Source: Brachionus koreanus
Taxonomy: Eukaryota > Rotifera > Eurotatoria > Ploima > Brachionidae
DNA length: 64,000 nt
Direction: 5' to 3'
Assembly (NCBI GenBank): GCA_016987375.1
Contig: PJRA01000143.1
Location: 37,737-101,736, forward strand
The first letter of the stretch is position 1. Every line of letters starts with the position of its first letter. The position numbers and the translations under genes are program-made. The notes under the pieces are model-generated. The model was given only the letters and a program-made list of their open reading frames with translations. It was not told the origin of the DNA and searched no databases. Below are positions 41,913 to 53,891 of the stretch, in pieces.

Positions 41913-44900
41913 TATATGTGCTACTTTGAATAATCTCTATTCGAATTGTTACTTTTGATTCTTATTCATTTGTAATTATTTTTTCTTTCTATTATTTGAA
42001 ATAAATTATTAGAATTTATTTTTCGACTTTGAATTTAAAGCTAAATTTAGTTGAATTTTTTTCAAAATTAAATTAAAAATATGATAAGAAAAAAATCAAT
42101 AGAATTCAAATGTGATAGCTATAAAACAAAAAAAATAATTTAACTAATTGTAAAGAAAAAATTTTATTCAATTATTAGTCACTTTTATGCTTAATTGAGA
42201 GAATTTCAAAGGGGGCTAAATATTTGTTTGAAATGTTTTGGCACTAAGATTTTTTTTTTTTTTAATTTATGAATCTATTTATTTTAATATTAAATTCAAA
42301 ACTAAACACACACACACACACACACACACACAAATACATGGGAAAAAGCAATATTTAAATTTTTTAATCAAAATTAACTAATCTCTATTTGAAATATTAT
42401 ATTTTTGTCATCTTTTAGTTTAACTTTCAATTAATAAAATGTTTATATTTTTTATTTTCCTTACAAAAACACTACAAAAATTTAAAATAAAAATATGTAT
42501 ATTTTCCAATTTATTTAAAATTTCAACTATTAAAAATGCGCTTCAACTAGATGGTTTTCTCAGCACAATGGAAATTGTCATATTTTTAGGCAAATATATT
42601 TAATTTAGTTTATTGAATGAATATAAATGGCAAAATTAAGAACATACACTGTTGTTTACAGTACTATGATTAAATGAATAAGAAAAAAACGTAAAATGCC
42701 TCTCTGCTCTCTCTTTTTGTTTCTAGCTCTTCTTCTTTGTTTTTCTCTAAAGCCCAATGCAGTATATAGTTCGTTTAGGCGTTTGTGGAAGGCCCTGGTC
42801 CAAGGTTTTGCCATGAACCGGGAAAATATCCAAAATTTTTAATCAATATTTTGGCCAATTTGCTCTCTTTCAAATTTTCTTAAAAAAAAATACATATTAA
42901 GCCTCACAATATACTAAGTCTAATCCTAAGCTAGTCTAATCTTCAATCAATATGAAAAATTAAATTTAAAAAAATCAGTGAATTTTGTAAAATAAGATTT
43001 TTTTAAGATACTTGATTAAACCCCTTTTGTTCCATAATTAGCAATTAAAATTCCATAATTGAAGGGTTTTGTTTGTATAAAAATCAATAGGATTCTCAAA
43101 AAGTTAAGTAAAAAGGTAAGTTGAAATTGATAATAAATTTAAGCTATTTTAATTTTGAAAAAAAATTTTTCTTAAATTTAAAATAAAATAAAAATTTAAC
43201 TTTAAATAAAAAGTAAGCATAGAAATTTTTAATCTAAACAGATTGAGACTAGTAGGACTTAAATAAATTATTCGTTGTTCCTTAGAATATCTATTTTAAT
43301 GGTATTAAAATCTGCTATCTATAAATATCATTATCCTCCTGTATTTATTTCTTTATTAAATTTTTCAAATTAAATTAACAAAAGTTAGACTTATCATTTT
43401 GAATAGAATTCAATTCTTTTTATTTTAGCATATAATATGTCTCAAAATCTATAGAATTACAAAAATGCTAAAATCAAAAATATTAAGCATTTTATAAAGG
43501 GAAAAAATTTTATGACTCAACATTATATTAATATATTTCAATCTAATAGAAATATTTTCTTTCAATTTGAATTAGATAATGTTTGAAATATCAAGCTTAA
43601 AAAGAAATTTTAAATTTCTGAATTTAAATATTTCATATCTTATTTTATACCAAAAGAAATTTAGTTTGCCAAATTCAAACAAATTTAAAATTTAACTTTT
43701 AATACTAAAGAACGTTCATACTATATGCAGATACCAATTTCGACCTCTAAATCGTAATCTGACATATGAAAAGCCCGGAAGCCAAAGTTTTAGAGGGGGT
43801 CAAAAAAAATTTAATCCAGAGGGATCGGAAATTATTCTGAAAGAAAATTAAATTTCCTAAAAAAACTTAAGTACTTTTGTTGGTAATTAGTTTGTGATTT
43901 TATTATCATAAAAACCTTAAAATTTAAATAGATTCGTATTGAATAAATTAAACTCAATTTTAAAATAAAAGCTTCAGAAAAAATAAAAATTTTTTTTAAA
44001 AATATTTATAGCTAAAATTTAAAATAAAGATTTTAACTAAATTTTTCACTATATCAATTAATTTAATATCATTTATTTTAAAATTAGAATTGTCATATTA
44101 AAAACTAATTATTTTTTCTAAATTAATGATTTATGAATATTAATAATGGGATTTTACATTTGTTTTTTTAATTTAAAATTATTATTTTAAACAATAATTT
44201 AAGTCGAAAATTTTCAATTTATTAACTTTGAATATTTCTGTTCTCTTGTTTTTTATTTTAAAAAAAATTTAAAAAAAAGGTCCATAATTTTATTTACCGC
44301 TAATGATAATAAACTTTTGGCTTATTTTAATAAAAATAAATCAAAATTAAAATAATAAAACTTTTCTAAAAAATATTAATTTTTTAAATTTACATCTTGA
44401 AAAAAAAAACACCTTCTTTTCCTTTACCTCTTCTAACAAAATCAGCTTCATCATCAACATCATCATCTCTTTCTGCTTTAACGGCATTCAATATTGACTC
44501 GTCATGGTTTTTCAAGAGAATACTTTTGCTGCTAGATATTTTTAGAAAGTTAATGTCAAATAATGAAGATAAAATCAATATAGTTAAAGGAACAAGTCAA
44601 GAGGAAAATGATGAAGAAGAAGATGATTGACCTTGTGAGTAATCAGAAGAGCCAACGATGATTAACAAAGACGCTATTGCCAGAATTAAAAAGCCTTGTA
44701 ATTTTTTTGAGAAAAAACGAAGTTTGTTTTTGAGAAACTCTTTATTAAATTTGGAAGTAACTTTAACTTTAAATTTGTTTTTTCTATTGTTTTCTATGTT
44801 TCTATGTATTTTGGATTAAATTGGAGGGAAGTACTATTATTCTAGATGAATTTTTATTAAAATAATGGTATTAAAAAATTTTAGAAATGTTCAGATTTAG

Positions 44901-45353
44901 ATATATTTTTTTAATTTCATTAATTTTAATTATTAAAAAAAATTAAAAAAAAATTGTCTTTTAAGCCAAAAATATTTACGAGCATTGTTATTTTAAGTTT
45001 ACTGAACAATTAAACTTCACGAACCAGCATCTATATATTAACTAGCCATAAAAACTATTTTTCTTTCTCTTTTTTAATAATTATTGTACAATTTGATTTA
45101 TTTTTCAAATCTATAATTATTCTTTATTCAATAAAATGTTTAAAACTAAATTTCAAAATTAAAAAATTAACATTTGTGTGATTTTTTGTGATCATACTTG
45201 ATTCAAATGCAAAACTTTTAGAGCTTTACAATTAAAACTTGAGAGAATTCTAAAACGAGCATTGTTTAATTAATTTAATCCTAATGGAAACAAAGCAGGT
45301 AAGTTTGTTTATAAAAAATTGAACAAGTTTGCTGTTTTAGTTTAATAAAATAA
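41913..45353. other. Intergenic region between PDZD8 and the LRR gene
   Basis: About 3.4 kb, mostly A/T. It contains a (CA)n run at 42306-42333, a GC-richer patch at 43735-43860 with a short open frame, and two minus-strand patches at 44600-44800 and 44400-44540 that could be exon remnants (see findings). At 45284-45298 an ATG and GTAAGT pair suggest a 5' UTR exon of the LRR gene, with a 42-bp intron ending at TTTTAG (45340). Confidence 0.45.
42306..42333. repeat. (CA)n microsatellite
   Basis: About fourteen perfect CA units in the intergenic DNA upstream of PDZD8. Confidence 0.95.
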
Positions 45354-46472
45354 ATGTCTAAGGATCTTAAATTTTACAAGAATTTAATATTTGGCTATTA
45401 TGAAAGGCTAAAAAATGAGATTATTTCGAATTTGCCTGGAGATGAAAGGTCAAAAAAAATTTCTCATGAATACCTAGAACGCATTAGAGTCACCAAAATT
45501 TTCAACTATTCCAACTTGGAGCAGAACTTGAACAAAATTCATTTATTTGAAGACATAAATTATTTTTTATTTGAAAAAAAATTTCTTTTCTTCATCAAAT
45601 CGCCACTGAACAATTTTGGTCAACTTATTCAAACTGATAAGTTCATTACACTCATACAAAGAAAAATAATAGAGTAATTTAATAGATTTTTTTTGTTAAT
45701 TTTTTCAATTTTTTTTTCTAGAAATCATGTAACTGAGTGGTCTAAGACAAAAAAAATAATCATCCAAGCTAACAGCTTGAATGCGGTTTGTTTTTTTGGA
45801 AAAACTAACTAAATAAATAAATAATTTTGTGCAAAGGACGAACTTGTGTCTTATCTAATGGTTAAATTTTCTATCGATTTGTGGAACCAGTTGAGCACAT
45901 TAGAGCTGTGTAGTGAAAATTTTTACAAATTAAATGAATTGCACTTGATGTGTCATCAGTTAAACAAAATAGAAAATTGTTTCAGATTGGTAATGAACTG
46001 TCAAAGTTTACAGGAACTTCATTTGCAGTCGAACTGCATTCAAAAATTGGAAGCCAACTGTTTCAAAGATTTGTGTCAGCTTAGAAAATTAAACTTGTCA
46101 AAAAATAGTTTGAGTTCAATTTCAAACTGTTTTAATGGACTAGTTAATTTAGAATATTTAGATTTATCAATGAATAAAATTGAAAATCTAGATAAAATGT
46201 GTTTTATCGATTTGAAAAAATTAATTTTTGTTAATTTGAGTTTTAATAGCATTGAATTGTTGGACTTGAATTCTTTAAATGAATGTCAAAGCTTATTGGA
46301 ATTTAAAGCAACTAATAATTTAATTAGACAGGTGTTTTTGCAAAATTTAGTAAAAAATATTCTCGTTTTGGATCTCAAATGGAATTTTATAGAAATTTTC
46401 AGTAAAGAAACAATTCGTTTGATGCCCTCACTTAAACGTCTAGATTTATCGTTTAATAAAAAATTTGTTTAA
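45354..46472 (+). CDS. Leucine-rich-repeat protein, three exons
   Basis: Exons 45354-45673, 45722-45785 and 45837-46472 join in frame across introns of 48 and 51 bp (339 aa). Residues 1-130 have no recognised domain. From about 150 to the end run seven or eight typical 22-24-residue LRRs, for example LQELHLQSNCIQKLEANCF, LRKLNLSKNSLSSISNCF and LEYLDLSMNKIENLDKMCF. No signal peptide or membrane segment follows the chosen ATG, so a cytosolic or nuclear LRR adaptor is likely. The repeat type resembles the SDS22/LRRC class, but I cannot name an orthologue. An upstream ATG at 45284 is followed by a donor site. Splicing it gives an early stop, so I treat that exon as 5' UTR. Confidence 0.8.
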
Positions 46473-46792
46473 CATTTTATTTTTTAAATTTTTAAAACAA
46501 CAAGCAGATTCAAAATAAAAATGTGAAAAATTTTAATTTTTAACTTAATTGTCTACTGTTTGTAAAATTTCTTCTTTCAAGAATAGCTTGCTTGGTTTGC
46601 CAAAGTCTGTGCCGGGGAGCTAAATACAACTTTACATTTCTTGGTGCTTAATTTAATTTTGTTGTCTGTACATCAATAATCTACCAAAATTAACAAAGAA
46701 AATTTAGAAAAAAATTAGTGATTTTGTTAACTTAATAATGATTGTTTTAAAATTAAGAAAAAATAAAAATTTAAATAAATTAGTATTCTAAA
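46473..46792. other. Spacer between LRR gene and MTIF3
   Basis: 320 bp. A slightly GC-richer patch around 46585-46650 has no recognisable identity. The rest is A/T-rich and should carry the MTIF3 promoter. Confidence 0.4.
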
Positions 46793-47517
46793 ATGTTTGA
46801 GTTAAAATTAATACGCTTGCTTCCCAATTTGAAAAATCTTACATCAAAATCAGTATTAACCAAAAATCCTCAGTTGATAAGCAATGGACTTTTGAGAGCA
46901 TATACAATCAATTATAAGACGCCTACAAATCGGGCCAAAATATTCAAACCAACAACTGTGGCTGTAACAAATGCGAATAAGCATTTACAAATTGAACTGA
47001 CTGGTAACGATGGTAAAAGCTTGGGTCGTGTCAGCATGGAGAGAGCCAAAGAACTTGCTGATGAATCCGAGCTTAAGTTGGTAATTACCGACGAGAGCTG
47101 CTCGCCGCCGAAGTTCAAACTCATGACAGGTCAAGAGTTGTTCAAATCACAAATTAAAATCAAAAATGAACACAAAAATGATGACAGTTCACAAAAAGTT
47201 TCTAAAGAAAAAGAGATAGACATTAATTTGGGAATATCTGAACACGACTTGGAAATAAAGTTAAAAATGGCCAAAAATTTTTATGAAAAAGGACATGAAA
47301 TTAAAATAAAAATTCTGTCTAAAATTAAGAATAAAAAAGTAATTTAATTGTTTTTGCTTTAAATGAAATTAAATTTTCTTTTTCGAAGGAAAAAAATATT
47401 CCAAAGTTACAAGAAGAATTTGTTGAAAATTTGAAAAAATCAATTACATTTGCCAAATTTAAAATAGAAAAAATGAATGAAAATCAAATTCAAATTCACA
47501 TTGACTCTAAAAATTAA
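46793..47517 (+). CDS. MTIF3: Mitochondrial translation initiation factor 3 (MTIF3)
   Basis: Exons 46793-47338 and 47389-47517, phase 0, with a 50-bp intron; 224 aa. Residues 1-35 are basic and lack acids until late, as in a mitochondrial import signal. The IF3 N-domain follows (about 65-125) with LGRVSMERAKELADESELKL and PPKFKLMTGQELF. The C-domain (about 150-224) has EIDINLGISEHDLEIKLKMA and a short second-exon tail. IF3 keeps the mitoribosomal subunits apart and checks the start codon. The length suits metazoan MTIF3, which is shorter and more divergent than bacterial IF3. The call is strong because both domains are present in order. Confidence 0.9.
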
Positions 47518-47959
47518 TCTTTTTTTTTGACTATATAAAACTTATCTTTTAATAAATAGAGTTCTATTTCAATTAATGTTTATTTTTAAAAAAAAAAAGT
47601 AATAAAAGTTTTTAATTAAAAAAAAATGTTAAAAAAAATAGGTTGAATTTTTTTATATAAAATTGGTCAAAATTTCTTCATTGATCAATGTGAACTGTAA
47701 TTCGAAAAGAGTTGACTGTAAACGATAACAATGAGACAATAAAGTTGTCATCTCATCATATTCTGCTACTTCTTCTTTTGATTTAATAGCCAACAAAAAT
47801 AAGTCTCAAAGCATCCATAAAATTTTTCTACTTTCCATTAAATTTTCCTATCTAAAAATATTAATCTATGAATATAAGAATATATAAAATAGAGTTGTTT
47901 TTGAGAAAAAATTTAATAAATAACTTAAACTTTTTTTTTATTTTTAAGTCTAATTTGTA
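47518..47959. other. MTIF3 3' flank
   Basis: A/T-rich DNA with an AATAAA at 47551-47556 suitable for MTIF3 polyadenylation. No other feature seen. Confidence 0.6.
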
Positions 47960-49690
47960 TATTGTCTAAATCCTACTTGTTATTTTCAAAGTTAATACCG
48001 TTTCCAATTCTTCTCAACAAGCTTATCTTTTCTATTCCATTCACTAATTTGTACATTTCAATCAAGCCCCCTCTCACTCTTCTTTCACTGAGCTTTGTCA
48101 GTCCTAATTTTATCAGCCTCATTTCATACGGAATATTTCTTACAGACAACGGTATTTTTGTTGCCCTCTCTTGCATTTTTTCGTATTCACGTCCATTTTC
48201 ATACTTGGATTCCAAACCTGCACCTGCTTTCGCACAAGCACTTTTCACTTGGCTAGTCTATTTTAAACCTGATGAAACCATCACTGCAAGATCCCTTTCA
48301 ATATTTCTGTTGCTTTTTTGTGTATACTTATGCCTTTCATTAAGTCTGCCGAAATGCATTACTTAACAGTTGTTAGCACACAATCCCATACACCAAACAT
48401 CTATCCATTGACATACTGCATCCATATCTTTCTGTAACATCGCTCTCTCATAAACATTACTAACTAAACCGAGTAATTTTGAGTCATCTGCGTAAAATTC
48501 CATTCTTTTTGAAACGCAGTCGGGATCTGCGAAACATTTGCTCTATTCCACTCTTTTGGGATTTTTCCTGTCTGTAATGATTTTGTGTAAACTATCTTCA
48601 ATGGCACTGACATCGTTTTTGCGCAGTTTTTCAGTATTAGTGGATGAACTTGGTCTGTACCCATCGATTTGTTGCAATTTAATTTCATTTGTCTTCGCTC
48701 AATCAGATCCTCGTTTAGTTCCTGCATGACATTCTCAATATCGAAAGTAGAGGATGTACGTAAAGGAAAAAAAGGCATATTATCATTAGTTTCTTTATTA
48801 AAGACTAAATGAAACTGATCATTTAATAGCTCAGCTATAAGTTTTTTATCACTGGTTACTTCACCATCTTTTGTTTTTAACATTCTTATTTCTTCCTTTA
48901 CTCCAATTTTAATTGTTACATAGGCATAAATTAGTTTCGGATCACTTTTTGCTTTTATAGACAGTCTGTTCTCATAATCGGAAACTTTTCTTTATTTCTG
49001 TTTTAACTATCTACATGCTTTTCCATAGCAATATTTACCTATTTCAAATGAACTTTTATTACATGCTTTCATCTTATAACAAGCTCGGCTTAAGTTTTAT
49101 CACTCTATTAAACTCGTAGTTCATCCATTTTTCGCTCTTCCATAAATTTACTCTTTTTTCCAGTACGTGTTTCTCGTAAAGTCGCAGATACACATTCAGA
49201 AAACTTTCATAACATTCATTGACATTCAGTCCAATCATCTCCATTTTTTCCTTATATAAATGTTGGAAAATCCACACACTGAATCATATACGATTCATCT
49301 ATGCCATCCAAGAATCGCATCTCATTTTGTTCACTAGAGTTTCCACCATCACATGTCCAGCTGATTTCTGGAAAATTGAAATCACCACTCCACAGACTAC
49401 CACCGCATCATATACTTAATTCTCTATCATTCGCCTTGCCTCTTTTAATAAGTTATTCACACACACAGCTACAGAAACATTACTTTTAGGTGGTCTGTAC
49501 ATGCATCCTACCAACAAACTTTCTGCACCACTTCTCACTCCACACCATCTGCACATAGAACTCTACAGGTCACTTCCATCGAGCACAGATCATCTCTCAC
49601 ATATATACAGACTCCACCGCCACGCTCCGTTCTATCTCTTCGGTATAAAGTATATTCAGATATACACGGTATCGAGTCCTTTGTTATTTG
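47960..49690 (-). mobile_element. Broken LINE (endonuclease + reverse transcriptase, CR1/Jockey-like)
   Basis: Read on the minus strand from the right, the fragments come in proper LINE order. An APE-type endonuclease region (49690-49290) has RRDRTERGGGVCIYVRDDL, a degraded GDFNFP region and a FLDGIDESYM-like end. A linker (49280-48890) is followed by the RT fingers (48883-48500) with KSMGTDQVHPLILKNCA and TGKIPKEWNRANV. Next comes an intact YADD box (48483-48494) with WIDVWCM after it, and finally the thumb (48248-47973) with LTKLSERRVRGGLIEMYKL. The palm segment between the fingers and YADD is missing, and several frameshifts and stops occur, so it is inactive. Codon and base use are less A/T-rich than the surroundings, as expected for a younger insertion. 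Exact ends and target duplication were not found. Confidence 0.85.
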
Positions 49691-50074
49691 ATTATTAGTT
49701 GATTGATTTTATTATAATAAATGTGGTTTCAATAATAAATTGAAATTTTTAGTCAATTTAAAATGATCATGTTTAAAATTTTTTTTTCTAATTTTCTAAA
49801 AATTTAAAAAACAAAAGGAAACAAGAATCCTTACTCGAGAAAGGAATAAATATCATCGGAAAAGTAAATGAGTTACTTAGCTCAATGTCCTAGAAATAGC
49901 ATACAACTAATCTTACATTTATTTTAATAAAATCATGAAATCACATAATTCAATTTTAAGAATTATGAAACCAAAAATGATCACTTAATTCTTACAAAAA
50001 TCTAAATTGTATTAATTAAAGATTAAAAAAAAATTATTTTTATTTAGAGAAAAAATCTTTGACAAATATTTTGA
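49691..50074. other. Spacer between LINE and DUF4139 gene
   Basis: A/T-rich, no feature beyond the 3' UTR expected for the gene ending at 50075. Confidence 0.5.
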
Positions 50075-51514
50075 TTAAAAAAGTTCTATAGGTTTTTCAG
50101 GAGGATATTCGATCGAGTATTTAGTGCAGCTTTCAACTTTTTGTCCCGATTCCAAGTTAAAACAAAATTCTAAGCATCCTTGTTTGACAAGTTTTATCTT
50201 TGAATTTTGTCTATTAGGCTCTAGCAATTTAACACTTATTTTTTCATCTGAACTAATTGGAAAAAAGTCCAATACGAACATTTCTTTGGCATAATCAGAG
50301 CTATTTTCGACTAGAAATGGTTGTTCAAAAACATAAATAAATTTTTTGTCAGCCACCTTAGTTTTAGTGATAGACAATGGACAATAGGATATTCTAGCCA
50401 AACTATCATTTCCAATAAAGATCTCAATTTCTTCAAGTAGACACCAATTTTTAATTCTAATGTTGCGCATAAAGTCATTATTTAAATAGACGCTTGCATC
50501 TCCTTCTAAAAATACAAGCCCAGCTGTATTCTTAATTTTTGCTCTTAATTGAAAATCAGACTTTAAACTAGCCATAGCTTCACATTTAAATTCTGGATTG
50601 AGATTTATTTTCGAAATTAGAAATTTATTAGATCCAGTTTTGATTGTTAATTTTTGTTCAGGAATTAAAACAGAAGTAAAGTTGATACCAGATTGTTTTT
50701 GATTTGTAAAAGAATTCTTTGTTTTTAGATTAATGTGAGATTTCATGTCTTCAAGCATTTGTTGAACACTTTTCGAATGCAAAGTTTTAAATTTAACCAT
50801 TTTTTGTTCACATATAGAATTAATGTTTGACAACCAAAATGAAGTATCAGTTTTTGTTAAATCTTCGCCTGTTTTCTGTTCAACACATCCATAAATGTCG
50901 ATCGATAGGCTTTTTGATTTTGAATCAAAATTAAAGTCGTATCGAGGTGTCCAGTAAGTTGCATAATTTTGGTAAATTATTTCCAATTTAACGCTTGAAT
51001 CACTCTGGCCAGTATCGACCAAAAAATTGACCTCAAACGAACAAGAAAATTTTTTTTCTTTCAAATTTTCTTCTAAAACTTTAATTGTGTCCTCGCAATT
51101 TTTTTTTTCGTTCATCAAAAACGATTCTTTTTCATAAAAAGAGTCAATAAATGCATTGAATTTGTCCAAATCACTCTGGTCAGCAACACAAAGAGCAAAA
51201 TTGTTGAGTAATTTCATTTTTTTAGACAAATTGTCCAGTCTGGTTGTTTCTGTGAATAGTTTGTCTTCAAGTTCTTTTAAAATAGACTCATCAATCGATG
51301 CTTTTTGAATGGTGACATCACTAATTTTTGAATCACTGATTATTTTTATGCTATTTGGATCAATTGAGTGGCTTATGTCGCGTATTGTAATCTCAGTTTC
51401 AAGACATGATTTTAACTGCATGGATTTTTTGATTTCAACAGCATTAAGAAATAATTTCACATGATCACATAATAAGTCATTTATTGAAAATATTTGTCTC
51501 TGTCTTTGAGTCAT
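50075..51514 (-). CDS. DUF4139-domain protein (F37C4.5-like), intronless copy
   Basis: 479 aa, one exon, ATG at 51512-51514. An N-terminal DUF4140-type segment (about 20-100) is followed by a coiled-coil linker (about 95-185). The DUF4139 region (about 195-479) carries the family core NYATYWTPRYDF, VEQKTGEDL and the closing YSIEYPP. This family is annotated in animals as F37C4.5-like and in bacteria as mucoidy-inhibitor-like, and its biochemical role is unknown. No signal peptide or membrane segment is seen. Compared with its divergent neighbour it lacks the intron and the Lys/Ser-rich insert in the middle. The two are head-to-head paralogues with modest identity, so the duplication is old. 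Confidence 0.82.
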   Translation of the reverse strand: MTQRQRQIFSINDLLCDHVKLFLNAVEIKKSMQLKSCLETEITIRDISHSIDPNSIKIISDSKISDVTIQKASIDESILKELEDKLFTETTRLDNLSKKMKLLNNFALCVADQSDLDKFNAFIDSFYEKESFLMNEKKNCEDTIKVLEENLKEKKFSCSFEVNFLVDTGQSDSSVKLEIIYQNYATYWTPRYDFNFDSKSKSLSIDIYGCVEQKTGEDLTKTDTSFWLSNINSICEQKMVKFKTLHSKSVQQMLEDMKSHINLKTKNSFTNQKQSGINFTSVLIPEQKLTIKTGSNKFLISKINLNPEFKCEAMASLKSDFQLRAKIKNTAGLVFLEGDASVYLNNDFMRNIRIKNWCLLEEIEIFIGNDSLARISYCPLSITKTKVADKKFIYVFEQPFLVENSSDYAKEMFVLDFFPISSDEKISVKLLEPNRQNSKIKLVKQGCLEFCFNLESGQKVESCTKYSIEYPPEKPIELF

Positions 51515-52085
51515 TTTTGCAATTTTAAATTCATTAGAAATACAAATAAAATGTATTGTAAGCACAGATATTTAGACTTTATACTTGGTTAAACATTGAA
51601 ACAAACAAAATTAAATGATGGATTTTTTCCCAAATTTATTTTATTTAAAAAAGAAAATATATATTTGAGAAAAAGTCAAAATTAAAAATAAACTTGATGA
51701 AAAATCATTATTATATTATTATTTTGACAAATAGTTCAAAATCACTCAAAATTTCTAAAATAAAAATATTAAAAATTCCACGTTTTTTTTTTCATCGTAA
51801 AAAAGACATAAATAAATTATGTCTAGTACATTGACTAGAATTTTGGAACAGTTCCCATATAAATTAAAAATATGAGCAATTATTTTTTAAAAGTAATTTC
51901 AAAAAATTTGGATTGACTAAAAAAACAAGAAATTAATTATAAAAAAAAAATTTAAAATTAAACGTATTTTTTAGTGGCAACAAAACATAAATTATTTTGA
52001 AATTAGTGAATCACTTTAGTAGGATTCAAAGAATAAAATTAATGTTCAACTTAAAAATAATTTATTTTTAATTTATAAAAAAAAA
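51515..52085. promoter_or_regulatory. Shared 5' region of the divergent DUF4139 pair
   Basis: 571 bp between the two start codons must hold both promoters. It is A/T-rich with long A and T runs. No TATA box at a convincing distance or shared motif was recognised, so this is called from gene layout only. Confidence 0.5.
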
Positions 52086-53791
52086 ATGAGTAATTTTGGG
52101 CAAAATTTTTGTTTAAAGTCACTTGAATGTGAACAAGTTGTGGTGTTCCAAGATAGAGCTGAGGTTAAACGGCTTTTAAAAACAAGGATTAAAAAAGGTG
52201 AAAATGAGATTGTTTTGACAAATGTCACACCTTCGATTGACAAAGATTCGGTTCGTGTTGAAGGAAAAGGAAATGCTTCTATTGTAGATGTTATATGTGA
52301 GAGTAAAAGTGTTCTCATTGATCAAAATGAAACAAACCAAAGGCTTAGAGATGCTAAATTGGAAATAAAAAAAATTGAAGATCAAATTGAAGAAGCTAAG
52401 CTTAAACTTGAAAGAATAAATAAAAAATCACAAGTGGTAAATGAATTTGCCAACACACTGTCTAAATCGACGAATACACAAAAGCCTGATTTGACTTCTT
52501 CTAGAGAAAATGTTGATAGTTTTTTTTCATTCATCGATTTGTATTCATCTAAAATGGAGTCTTTTGATCAAGAAAAAATTTTTATTCAAAATGAATTGAC
52601 TAATTTAGAAGAGAAATTGAATGTGTTCAAACAAAATCATGATCAGCTCACATGTGGAAATACTTTCGAGCAAAAAATGTAAATTCAAATTAAAAAAATT
52701 AAATTTTTATTTTATTTGTTTGTGTTTATTTAAGAGAAATAACAATTCTTATCGAAACAACACAAGAAAATTGCGACATTCAATTGAACATTTCATATTT
52801 AGTTTACAATGCATCATGGACTCCAAAATATGATATCAGAGCTAATGGTAAAGAAAAATCAATGATCATAAAATATTTTGGTATGATAAAACAAACAACT
52901 GGTGAAGATTGGATAGATACAAAAATAAGCTTATCCACAGCAGTACCTTCAATTGGTGGTAATGTACCCAAGCTATTTACTCAAAATGTTTGGATCAAGC
53001 CAAAACATAAATATCCTCTAGGCGGAAGCATTCAATTCAAAGCCAAAAAATCAGATAAACATCTACTTGCCTCTATGCCAATGAAAGAATTTGGAAAAAG
53101 CCTTGATGAAATATCTGAATCGTGTTCCTTAGATGAAATGGAAACAGTTGCTTGTGCTAGTGGTGTAGGCTCAACTGTAAATTTTAATATTCCGAGAAAA
53201 TCAAATATTCCATCAGACAACAAAACTCATAATGTTTCAATAGCAAACATAAATCTTTCTCCTGAATTTGAACATGAAACTGTGCCCAAAATAAACACTC
53301 ATGCATACATAAAAGCAAAAGTTAAAAACACATCCGAGTTTGCTTTGTTAGCTGGACCAGCAAATGTTTTTTTGGATAATAACTTTGTGGCAAAGACTAA
53401 TTTGAGCGCATACAGTCCACAAGAAGAGCTTAATATTTCACTTGGTGTTGATCCAGCTATTCGCATTGATTACAAACCAATTAAAAAATACACAACTCAG
53501 CACGGATTTGTTAGCAAAACAGCATCAACAACATACGTTCAAATAATTGAGGTTAAAAACACTGGCCAAAATAAAGCTAAAATTCTTCTAGTTGATAATT
53601 TACCATTAAGTTCTGATGATAAAGTTCAAGTTAAACTCCTAGAGCCTAGTTTGAAAAATAATTCAAATATAAAATTAAATAAAGAAAACAATTTGGAATT
53701 TAATTTAGAAATTTTATCTGGCAAAAGTGAAGAGATTACAATCAAGTACACAATAGAAAATCCATATGATAAACAAATTGAATTTTATTAG
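52086..53791 (+). CDS. DUF4139-domain protein (F37C4.5-like), two exons
   Basis: Exons 52086-52678 and 52735-53791 join in phase 2 across a 56-bp intron; 549 aa. DUF4140-type N-terminus (about 15-110) with VVVFQDRAEVKR and VTPSIDKDSVRVEG, which is closer to the family norm than in the neighbour. A charged coiled coil (about 90-190) follows, then DUF4139 with YNASWTPKYDIRANG, IKQTTGEDW and TIKYTIENP. Between the two halves of DUF4139 is a low-complexity insert (about 265-345). Function unknown. It probably represents the ancestral gene, because it keeps an intron and the canonical residues. Confidence 0.85.
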
Positions 53792-53891
53792 ATCGATAAT
53801 TTAGATTTATTTTAATTTAGTTGTCTTTATTTTATTTTATTTTTTTGATATTAGATTAATAAATTTATTTTAACTTAAAATTTCTAACAAT

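Noticed and set aside
44397..44630. Plus-strand frame with Ser-rich and acidic parts
   Set aside because: TTG start, and its two halves mirror the acidic and Ser-rich minus-strand patches; there is no independent support.
45284..45298. Upstream ATG of the LRR gene as the true start
   Set aside because: Both possible acceptors give a stop within a few codons, so the exon is treated as 5' UTR.
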